Source: CAZVAR01 sp964625225
Lineage (GTDB): Bacteria; Pseudomonadota; Alphaproteobacteria; JAJUGE01
DNA: 11,984 nucleotides
Assembly (NCBI GenBank): GCA_964625225.1
Contig: CAZVAR010000116.1
Location: 1 to 11,984, forward strand
Direction of reading: 5' to 3'
Under the pieces are notes generated by a model that was not told where the DNA came from, did no database searches, and saw only the letters and a program-made list of their open reading frames with translations. Shown piece after piece: positions 7,205 to 11,984 of the stretch. The stretch's first letter is position 1. Each line of letters begins with the position of its first letter. The translations under genes were made by a program, and so were the position numbers.

Positions 7205-7252
7205 CGGAGACGGCCCGGGCCTGTGTCGGCGGCCGGTCGCACTGCGTCTCCG
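7205..7252 (+). terminator. Inverted repeat after the sugar dehydrogenase
   Basis: CGGAGACG (7205-7212) and CGTCTCCG (7245-7252) form a perfect 8-bp stem three bases after the stop codon; the 32-base loop contains an inner GCCCGGGC palindrome. There is no T run, so termination is only a possibility. Confidence 0.35.
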
Positions 7253-7369
7253 GTCGTTCCTGCGGCCTGAGCGTGGCCCGGCGATCGCCCCGCATGGCGA
7301 TGGTGCCACGCTGCCGGGAATCGGGGGGCACTGCTCGCCCCGGCCCGATTGGGTGAGAGAACTGAGGCC

Positions 7370-7519
7370 TGGTAATTTCTCAAAACAGCCATAATATAGA
7401 GATAATCATATCGTTTGGTTCGAGGTGGATTTCCCTGCTCTTCGACGAGTTTTGGATCATCTATTCCGTGCCATTTCGAACCTGATCTGTTGTGCAATCC
7501 TGCATGGCAGAATGTTGAC
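7370..7519 (+). promoter_or_regulatory. AT-rich promoter/leader region of the cold-shock gene
   Basis: Between the sugar dehydrogenase and the cold-shock gene lie ~330 gene-free bases. From about 7370 the composition switches abruptly to AT-rich, including CATAAT at 7390-7395 as a possible -10 element, though I cannot pair it with a clear -35. Cold-shock genes commonly have a long 5' untranslated leader that folds differently at low temperature. The position and composition fit that, but no specific cold-box was recognised. Confidence 0.45.
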
Positions 7520-7526
7520 AGGAGGT
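7520..7526 (+). promoter_or_regulatory. Ribosome binding site of the cold-shock gene
   Basis: AGGAGGT, a full match to the 16S anti-Shine-Dalgarno core, ends 4 bases before the ATG at 7531 and predicts strong translation. Confidence 0.85.
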
Positions 7527-7530
7527 CATT

Positions 7531-7737
7531 ATGGCAATTGGTACGGTTAAGTGGTTCAACGCCCAAAAGGGATATGGTTTTATTCAGCCCGAGGACGGCT
7601 CGAAAGATGTTTTTGTTCACGTCTCGGCGCTCGAACGAGCCGGCATGAGCAGCCTGAGTGAAGGCCAGCGAATCGGCTACGAGCCGGAGCGCGATCAACA
7701 AGGGAAGGTCTCCGCGGAGCAGCTCCGGGCCGTGTGA
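7531..7737 (+). CDS. Cold-shock protein (CspA family)
   Basis: A 68-residue single cold-shock domain, the usual length. It starts MAIGTVKWFNAQKGYGFIQP, with the RNP1 motif KGYGFIQ, and continues with the RNP2 motif DVFVHVSAL. The aromatic residues that stack on nucleic acid bases (Trp8, the Phe/Tyr of RNP1, Phe and His of RNP2) are present. Such proteins bind single-stranded RNA and DNA in the cytoplasm and melt mRNA structure. Codons are noticeably less GC-biased at the start (GCAATTGGTACG, AAAGGATATGGTTTT) than in the surrounding genes, as expected for a highly expressed gene with a weakly structured initiation region. It is preceded by an AT-rich leader and a perfect ribosome site. Confidence 0.97.
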   Translation: MAIGTVKWFNAQKGYGFIQPEDGSKDVFVHVSALERAGMSSLSEGQRIGYEPERDQQGKVSAEQLRAV

Positions 7738-7742
7738 CCAAA

Positions 7743-7764
7743 GGGGGATGGCTTGGCATCTCCC
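7743..7764 (+). terminator. Hairpin after the cold-shock gene
   Basis: GGGGGATG (7743-7750) pairs with CATCTCCC (7757-7764), an 8-bp stem with one G-T pair and a 6-base loop, five bases after the stop. The following TCGTCGTTT is only weakly T-rich, so efficiency is uncertain. Confidence 0.45.
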
Positions 7765-7970
7765 TCGTCGTTTCCGGGCAGCGGCACTGCGCCGTTCAAC
7801 GCGCGCTTGATGCGGCTGTCCTGCGACATCGACGACGAAAGCCTTGCCCGGCGCTTGGACCGGGCATGCGGAGTCCGGCGCTCGCCGCACATAATTCTGA
7901 CCGGCGGAACGACGTGTCGGTGACGGGGTGCGGGCCTAGGTAACCGCCCTCCTTGCGAGCGCCCACTTTT

Positions 7971-8000
7971 CGAGGCCCGGCCCGTGCGGGCCGGGCCTCG
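7971..8000 (+). terminator. Perfect 13-bp stem hairpin, probable intergenic terminator
   Basis: CGAGGCCCGGCCC (7971-7983), loop GTGC, and GGGCCGGGCCTCG (7988-8000) form a perfect, extremely stable stem. It is preceded by CTTTT and followed by TCCCGTTT. It lies between the cold-shock gene and the zinc-ribbon gene. It could terminate upstream transcription, insulate the following operon, or cap a stable small transcript. Confidence 0.55.
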
Positions 8001-8067
8001 TCCCGTTTGAGCGGGGTTCGCCGGCCGGCACCGACTGACGGATGCCGTCGCCTTTCCGCCACGCGCA

Positions 8068-8073
8068 TGAGGA
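8068..8073 (+). promoter_or_regulatory. Ribosome binding site deciding the zinc-ribbon start
   Basis: TGAGGA lies 4 bases before the ATG at 8078; the earlier in-frame ATG at 8042 has no comparable site, so 8078 is chosen. Confidence 0.65.
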
Positions 8074-8077
8074 TTTC

Positions 8078-8275
8078 ATGGCCAGCTACAAGGTTACCGT
8101 TCGCTGCCCCGGATGTTCCGGGCGAACCATTGTCCCGATCGAGAGCTTCGCCCGGCGCCCGCAGATCAAGCATATGTGTCCGGCCTGCAAGACCCAGTTC
8201 GCGCTCGACCGCGACGCGTTTCCCGGCGCTCTTGCTCAAGTCCGTCCCGGTACGCTGCCGCACGATGGCCGCTGA
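8078..8275 (+). CDS. Small zinc-ribbon protein, hypothetical
   Basis: A 65-residue protein with two CxxC knuckles, CPGC at residues ~10-13 and CPAC at ~35-38, separated by 21 residues: a rubredoxin-like or treble-clef zinc ribbon. The family is not recognised beyond the fold; such ribbons act as small nucleic-acid- or protein-binding modules in the cytoplasm. The start at 8078 is set by TGAGGA upstream; an in-frame ATG at 8042 would add 12 residues. Its last codons overlap the ATG (8265) of the CarD-like reading frame, so the two are probably translationally coupled. This suggests a joint role in transcription control, which is inference from position only. Confidence 0.75.
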   Translation: MASYKVTVRCPGCSGRTIVPIESFARRPQIKHMCPACKTQFALDRDAFPGALAQVRPGTLPHDGR

Positions 8276-8823
8276 CCTGACGATGCCGACTCAGCTACAC
8301 AGGCCAATGGCGCGGCCGGCGATTCCGCCGTTCAGGGCGAATGAGCCGGCCATTCACCCGCATCACGGCCTTGGTCGCGTCGTTGGAACGCGCGACCGGG
8401 AGGTGGCGGGCACGCATGCGCGTTGCCTCGTCGTCGACTTCCGTCGGATCGGGATGGTCCTGAGCATCCCCGAGGGGATGCTGCAGCGATCCGGCCTGCG
8501 GAGATTGAACTCCCTTCCGTGCATGCGGGTCGCCCTTTCGCTGCTTTCCGATCCGCCGGCGCCGGCAACCGGGCATTGGTCGAAGCGCGTCGCCGGCTAC
8601 GAAGCGAAGCTCAACAGCGGGAGCCCGGAACCCCTGGGCCGAGATTCTCCGGGATCTGAGCAGGGGCGGTGGCGGCGGTTCGGGCGGGAGATTGCGTGCC
8701 GAGGCGATGCTACGCCTGGCCGAGGAGATCGCCGCGATCGAGGGGATTGCGCTCGACGAGGCGCAGGCGCGCATTTCGGCATGTCTGCCCTCCGACTTCC
8801 GAGAGCTTGAAACGGCTCGGAAG
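8265..8823 (+). pseudogene. CarD/CdnL-like transcription regulator, broken by a +1 frameshift
   Basis: The first frame (from 8265, or less likely ATG 8283 or 8307) encodes the CarD_CdnL_TRCF N-terminal domain: HPHHGLGRVVGTRDREVAG, a LVVDFRRIGMVLSIPEGML strand pair and SGLRRL, then GHWSKRVAGYEAKLNSGSPE. At the GGG run 8636-8638 the homology jumps by one base. In the shifted frame it continues as LAEILRDLSR, a glycine-rich linker and the helical C-terminal part AMLRLAEEIAAIEGIALDE. Removing one G restores CCC CTG GCC GAG ATT CTC. CarD proteins bind the RNA polymerase beta subunit and promoter DNA and stabilise open complexes. The shifted frame has no stop near the expected end and runs on to 9243, through a terminator, which suggests real decay, although a sequencing error is possible. 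The gene overlaps the zinc-ribbon stop. Confidence 0.8.
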
Positions 8824-8950
8824 CGGCACGCGGCCACACCCCGGCGCAGCAGATACGGCACCGGAACCATCGTAATGCGTCATCATCCTTTGCTGCGGCG
8901 GTGGTCGCTGGTGCCCCTGCGGGACGGCGCAGCGGCACCCGGCGCACAAA

Positions 8951-8986
8951 GAAAAAGAGGCCCTGAAACACAGGAGCCTCTCTTTC
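8951..8986 (-). terminator. Rho-independent terminator of the exported helical protein gene
   Basis: AGAGGCCCTG (8956-8965), loop AAACA, and CAGG-A-GCCTCT (8971-8981) form a 10-bp stem with one bulged A. On the minus strand it is followed by TTTTTCTTT, a good U tract. On the plus strand CTTTCC follows, so it may also end transcription of the CarD-like region. It is the clearest terminator in the window. Confidence 0.8.
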
Positions 8987-9100
8987 CGCCGTGGCTTCCT
9001 GCACATCCCGTCGCCCGTACCGGTCGCATGGTCGTGTCAGGATGCCTTCCTTGGTCTCCGGCACATCCGGAACCTGTCCTGTTCCGTGCCGCCTGCGGCC

Positions 9101-9421
9101 TCACCGACGGCCGTAATATTTATCGGCTTCGCGGTCCAACCGCTCGTTCCGCTCGGCGGCATTCTCGGACTGCTGCTTATAGTAGCGGTCCTGATCCTCC
9201 TCCATGCGTTTTTCGCTTTCGCTACGCTCGATCGTACGCCTGATTTCTTCCTCGTAGTAGAGCGGCGGCTCCGGCTTGCTTCCCGGCTGGCGCAGGTCTC
9301 CAGCGGAGTCGCTTGCTGCTGGGGCGATGCCGGCCGCCCCGGCCAGGTTGTGCGCGCCGAGAATGATAAGTGCGGCGCCGGCGAGCGCACAGGCTACCGA
9401 CCGCATCGGCACATCATGCAT
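9101..9421 (-). CDS. Exported small charged helical protein, hypothetical
   Basis: A 106-residue protein. A signal peptide runs from ~6 to ~30 (CALAGAALIILGAHNLAGAA, likely cleaved after an Ala). After it comes a Ser/Pro-rich linker, then ~50 residues almost entirely of Glu, Arg, Gln, Lys, Asp and Tyr (YYEEEIRRTIERSESEKR, then DQDRYYKQQ) predicted to form one long amphipathic helix, ending DKYYGRR. The three YY pairs are distinctive. It is presumably periplasmic; I do not recognise the family. AGAGGG lies five bases before the ATG at 9421, which supports that start over the in-frame ATG at 9406. A strong terminator lies ~115 bases downstream. It stands alone, so it looks like an independently transcribed unit, possibly stress-related (inference). 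Confidence 0.7.
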   Translation of the reverse strand: MHDVPMRSVACALAGAALIILGAHNLAGAAGIAPAASDSAGDLRQPGSKPEPPLYYEEEIRRTIERSESEKRMEEDQDRYYKQQSENAAERNERLDREADKYYGRR

Positions 9422-9712
9422 CGGACCCTCTTAATACGCGAGGTATCAAGCATCGCGATCGGCGATTTGCCGGAAGGCAGCGATTATCGTTGCCTCTTCC
9501 AAAAGTAATACGTTTCTTCAGCAAATCCACCGATGGATTACGCCAGATCATCATGCGTCGAAATGCCTCCCGGTTCGACGGGATCCGGCCGGGCAGGTTC
9601 GAGGTGGCGACCCGGATGAAGGCAGTCTGACCCCGAACGCGATTGGGCTCGCGCGGCGCGATCGCGGCGGGATTTCGCGTGGACCGCACCGGGTGCCGCG
9701 ATCGGGCCTCTC
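9422..9712. other. Gene-free stretch upstream of the exported protein
   Basis: About 290 bases without a convincing reading frame on either strand. The part next to 9421 is relatively AT-rich (9430-9540, including AAAAGTAATACG) and probably holds the promoter of the minus-strand exported protein. No clean -35/-10 pair was identified. Confidence 0.35.
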
Positions 9713-10039
9713 TCAGCCGTCACTCCGAACCGACCACTGCCAACCGGCAGCATTGGCCCGGTCCGGTGCGGCCGGGCCCGATCGGCGGCCACGCTTCGCC
9801 GGGGCCGACACTTTCGAGCCAGCCGCCACCGCTGCCTTCCCGGTGAAGGTCTCATAGCGGCGGCAAGCGGCCTTGTGCTCGGAAGCGGCTTGGTCGAGGC
9901 TCCGCAGGAGATCGGGGGGCAGGCGGCGCTGATCCGCGACCAGTTGCTGTAAATCCTTCTGCAGGGCCGAGAGCCGGTCAAAGGCCCTTTGCTCCAGGCG
10001 GGCGAGCTCCTGTCCCTCCGCTGCCCAATTCCGCGGCAT
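9713..10039 (-). CDS. Small alpha-helical protein, hypothetical
   Basis: A 108-residue soluble protein. The first ~65 residues are rich in Leu, Gln, Glu, Arg and Ala with a heptad-like pattern (ELARLEQRAFDRLSALQKDL), suggesting a helical hairpin or short coiled coil. A basic Ala/Lys/Arg/Gly/Ser-rich tail follows (SAPAKRGRRSG) that resembles low-complexity nucleic-acid-binding tails. AGGAGG lies 5 bases before the ATG at 10039, an excellent ribosome site, which makes this a real gene despite its size. No catalytic motif is visible and I do not recognise the family. It is the first of three small minus-strand genes here, separated from the next by ~190 bases, so it may have its own promoter. 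Confidence 0.7.
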   Translation of the reverse strand: MPRNWAAEGQELARLEQRAFDRLSALQKDLQQLVADQRRLPPDLLRSLDQAASEHKAACRRYETFTGKAAVAAGSKVSAPAKRGRRSGPAAPDRANAAGWQWSVRSDG

Positions 10040-10044
10040 GCTGT

Positions 10045-10050
10045 CCTCCT
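10045..10050 (-). promoter_or_regulatory. Ribosome binding site of the helical protein gene
   Basis: AGGAGG on the minus strand, 5 bases before the ATG at 10039; it is the main support for the reading frame being translated. Confidence 0.75.
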
Positions 10051-10226
10051 GCTGCTGTTCGCTTCATTGTCTTGAACGGCGAAGGGCCGATTGCGCTCAG
10101 GCCCTGGCCGGCACCGACGAGGGTCGCGACGGTGATCGACGTCACGCAGGGCTCGATGGCCGTCGCAGCCTCCGAGTGAACGCGGCCGTTCGCCGCCCGG
10201 TGCGATGACGAAGCCGCCGCGTCAGA

Positions 10227-10538
10227 TCAATTGGGCGCAACCGGCCCCAGCTCCGAGAGCCTCTTCAGGTCATCGAGCACGGCCGCGATCAGCTTCTGGC
10301 GGCGTGGATCCCGCGCTGCGGACGTGGCGGCGAACAGCTTGATCAGGTAGCGCGCCTTCTCGGCCGCCTCGTACCATGTCGCCGCCGGAGCGGCGACCAG
10401 GAGGCTCTCGAACTCCGTCCGGCGCTGCCGCAGCGCCGCCTGATCCGCCTCGACTTCCGCGTGGCGCCGCCGGATCTCGGTTGCTATCTGGGCCGCGGCA
10501 CCGCGGTGCTCGTCGAGCATGATGGTCTGGTCGGTCAT
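10227..10538 (-). CDS. Small soluble helical protein, hypothetical
   Basis: A 103-residue protein starting MTDQTIMLDEHRGAAAQIA. It is predicted almost fully helical: a charged first helix (RRRHAEVEADQAALRQRR), then ATWYEAAEKARYLIKLFAAT, and a last helix (RRQKLIAAVLDDLKRL). No signal peptide, membrane span or metal motif is present, so it is cytoplasmic. GGTGA about 6 bases upstream is a moderate ribosome site. I do not recognise a named family; proteins of this size and pattern are common as lineage-specific conserved hypotheticals in alphaproteobacteria (general knowledge). It shares orientation and a helical style with the neighbours at 9713-10039 and 10712-11062. Confidence 0.68.
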   Translation of the reverse strand: MTDQTIMLDEHRGAAAQIATEIRRRHAEVEADQAALRQRRTEFESLLVAAPAATWYEAAEKARYLIKLFAATSAARDPRRQKLIAAVLDDLKRLSELGPVAPN

Positions 10539-10711
10539 GATCGTTCACCGTGGTCCCCGACCGGCAGTGATGGTCCGGCGCCCGTAGCGGGTTCCTGTGT
10601 CTCTTCCGGACCCGGCGGATCGACGGGGCTGCCCCGCCGCCGTCGCGGCCAGGAGGCTGATCGCTTCGCGGAGAGCGCAGCCCGGATTCCACGGGCGACG
10701 TCGAAGCAGGC

Positions 10712-11062
10712 TCAGAATCCGGCGCTGAGCTTCTCGACGCAGGCCGCCGCGACCTGCCGGTTGGGGTCGGTGGTGCCCGGCATCGTGGCCCAGCCGATCT
10801 TCATCACCATGTCGCTTCGGCTGTAGGCGGATGCGGCCCTGAGCTCCGCAAGGTGCGCGGCAAGCTGCGGGTCATTGCTGGACTGCTCGATGCAGATCGG
10901 CACCAATGCCGCGATCACTTCGGATCGCGCCTGTGCCGCCGCCAGCCGCTTCGCCTGGGCATCGGTAACCCATCCACCCCATCCGAACCCGACGATTGCG
11001 AGGGCAGCCGCGCCGACGGCCGCCCCGTAGAGGCCCGGCTTCATCCATTCGGGGGTTCTCAT
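10712..11062 (-). CDS. Single-span membrane protein, conserved hypothetical
   Basis: A 116-residue protein starting MRTPEWMKPGLYGAAVGAAA. It has one membrane span at ~11-31 (LYGAAVGAAALAIVGFGWGG), then a segment WVTDAQAKRLAAAQARSEVI and a C-terminal part with ALVPICIEQSSNDPQ and a late VAAACVEKL. The two Cys residues may pair outside the membrane. The arrangement (short cytoplasmic start, glycine-rich span, periplasmic helix with VPICxEQ) matches a small uncharacterised family that I recall as widespread in alphaproteobacteria. The start at 11062 is supported by GGAGGA five bases upstream; the frame is open further up to 11140, but that would add an implausible basic extension. Confidence 0.78.
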   Translation of the reverse strand: MRTPEWMKPGLYGAAVGAAALAIVGFGWGGWVTDAQAKRLAAAQARSEVIAALVPICIEQSSNDPQLAAHLAELRAASAYSRSDMVMKIGWATMPGTTDPNRQVAAACVEKLSAGF

Positions 11063-11067
11063 GCGGT

Positions 11068-11073
11068 TCCTCC
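11068..11073 (-). promoter_or_regulatory. Ribosome binding site deciding the start at 11062
   Basis: GGAGGA on the minus strand, 5 bases before the ATG at 11062; none is found before the in-frame ATG at 11140. Confidence 0.75.
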
Positions 11074-11082
11074 GCTTGGGGC

Positions 11083-11097
11083 GGCGAAATATTCGCC
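11083..11097. promoter_or_regulatory. Palindrome upstream of the membrane-protein gene, possible operator
   Basis: GGCGAA (11083-11088) and TTCGCC (11092-11097) form a perfect 6-bp inverted repeat with a 3-base centre, directly upstream of the ribosome site and next to the AT-rich stretch 11100-11250 that should hold the promoter. It could be a regulator site or a leader hairpin; no regulator is assigned. Confidence 0.3.
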
Positions 11098-11740
11098 ACC
11101 AAAGTCGAATGATAACACAAGGCATCGGAAAAATCCTCATTAAATATTTCTCTTACAAGCTGATGCCGTTCCTGCTGTAAATCCTAGATATTTTGTGAAT
11201 TGGCGCTGCTTTTGAGCGGTCTACGTGAATCATTTCGGCGTGACATTTTTTCAAAGATTCTTGCTCTTCGCCGGCCGAGCCGAGTGGGAGAGCGGTGCGG
11301 AAAGCGGCCCGTCAAGGCTGCCGGAGCACCGGCTTGCGGGAATGTGACGTCGCGGGCCGTATGGCGTGACACAGGGGTCCCGGATCACGAGCCGACCCCG
11401 ACCGGAGCTCCTTCGATTGCTCTTGAGCGGGGCGAAGCGGCCGGGTGGCAGGGGCCGGCGGCCTGACCGACGTGAATGCTCCGATCCGGCACAACATGCC
11501 GGACGGGCTGATCGAGGGAGCATGGCGGTTCGCCGCCTTTCCCGGAGCCCGGTGCTCGGTGTAGCTGGTCCATGCGTGCCTCGCGACCGGCTGGGCCAAG
11601 GTCGGGAGGCTGTACATAAGAAAAAATTCATGTTACACTGCATATGTCGATTTCGACCGCAGCGCTGTTCCTCTGAGTCTCGCCTCCGCCCGCATGCGCG
11701 TCCGATTCCGTACCCCCACCTGTGGCATCCACCCACAGCA
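11098..11740. other. Gene-poor stretch
   Basis: Over 600 bases without a supportable gene. 11100-11250 is AT-rich and presumably carries the promoter of the minus-strand membrane protein. 11472-11564 is a 30-codon plus-strand reading frame of coding-like appearance without a recognisable ribosome site. 11610-11650 is a second AT-rich island (AAGAAAAAATTCATGTTACA) just before the tandem repeat, which may hold a promoter on either strand. Confidence 0.4.
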
Positions 11741-11850
11741 ATCCCCCACGGACACCCATGAACCCCCACGGACCCCAACGGACCCCCACGGACCCCCACA
11801 CCCCCACCGACCCCCATGGATCCCCATGGATCCCCATGGATCCCCATGCA
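11741..11850. repeat. 10-bp tandem repeat (minisatellite), about 11 units, G-rich on the minus strand
   Basis: Eleven consecutive 10-base units fit an exact 10-base register. The left units resemble GACCCCCACG and the right ones TCCCCATGGA, with three identical copies at 11821-11850 except for the final two bases. The minus strand therefore has runs of 3-5 G every 10 bases with 5-7 base loops, which fits canonical G-quadruplex spacing several times over. All frames through it stay open and would give proline-rich (plus) or Gly/Trp-rich (minus) peptides, which I regard as a by-product. Confidence 0.85.
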
Positions 11851-11984
11851 CCCTTTTCAACGCCCGTGCTGCGGCGCTGGCCGCGCCAGCCGTCCTGGAC
11901 GCGTCCGCGGTGAGCGGCACGCGCTCGGCTCGGATCCGGGGGCCGGCATGAGGTGGAAGAGGCGCGGGACCGATACCGGAGCGC

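Noticed and set aside
5058..7331. A 757-codon minus-strand open frame covering the methyltransferase and sugar dehydrogenase
   Set aside because: It is a high-GC artefact: it overlaps two strongly supported genes in other frames and shows no domain of its own.
7129..7890. Minus-strand open frame across the cold-shock gene
   Set aside because: It is antisense to an unmistakable cold-shock protein, and its sequence has no recognisable domain.
9414..9689. 91-codon minus-strand frame upstream of the exported protein
   Set aside because: No ribosome site, Arg/Asn-rich shadow-like composition, and it overlaps the region expected to hold the promoter.
11628..11920. Gly/Trp/His/Val-rich minus-strand reading frames through the tandem repeat
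   Set aside because: A 10-base unit gives a 10-residue repeat in every frame; no ribosome site or flanking domain supports translation.
11948..11984. ATG at 11948 as the start of a new gene leaving the window
   Set aside because: Only 12 codons are visible and no clear Shine-Dalgarno sequence precedes it; it cannot be supported from this sequence.

Overview
The window is GC-rich DNA from what looks like an alphaproteobacterium, probably a Rhodospirillales-type lineage. This placement is an inference from base composition and family content (TRAP permease, alphaproteobacterial conserved hypothetical small proteins, CarD-like regulator, PQQ sugar dehydrogenase), not from a marker gene. No rRNA, tRNA, CRISPR array, integrase or transposase was seen.

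Left part (1-3300): the 3' end of a TRAP transporter large permease runs directly into an amidase-signature hydrolase, an apparent uptake-plus-hydrolysis operon. It converges on a 56-aa membrane protein on the minus strand; both stop codons lie inside one perfect inverted repeat. A LOG-family (TIGR00730) nucleotide-processing protein follows on the minus strand. Divergent from it is a Mut7-C/PIN-like RNase whose conserved N-terminus lies upstream of any normal start codon, so a rare ATT start is proposed.

Middle (3280-7200): three minus-strand genes appear in the order MT-A70 adenine methyltransferase, FecCD-type siderophore/cobalamin ABC permease and a TssJ-like type VI secretion lipoprotein. 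The permease and TssJ are both separated from their usual partner genes within this window. Divergent from the methyltransferase is an exported PQQ-dependent aldose sugar dehydrogenase.

Regulatory block (7200-9000): an AT-rich leader precedes a cold-shock protein. Next come a perfect 13-bp stem hairpin, a 65-aa zinc-ribbon protein, and an overlapping CarD/CdnL-like RNA-polymerase-binding regulator. The CarD-like gene is broken by a one-base frameshift at a GGG run.

Right part (9000-11984): small minus-strand genes predominate: an exported, highly charged helical protein with a strong terminator, two small soluble conserved-type proteins with good ribosome binding sites, and a single-span membrane protein. 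The last ~900 bases contain no convincing gene. They hold an AT-rich upstream region, a relic-like stretch and an 11-unit, 10-bp tandem repeat that is strongly G-rich on the minus strand.

I did not find a clearly new multi-gene system. The observations most worth checking are the frameshifted CarD paralogue, the non-AUG start of the Mut7-C protein, the isolated TssJ lipoprotein and the G-quadruplex-prone 10-bp minisatellite.
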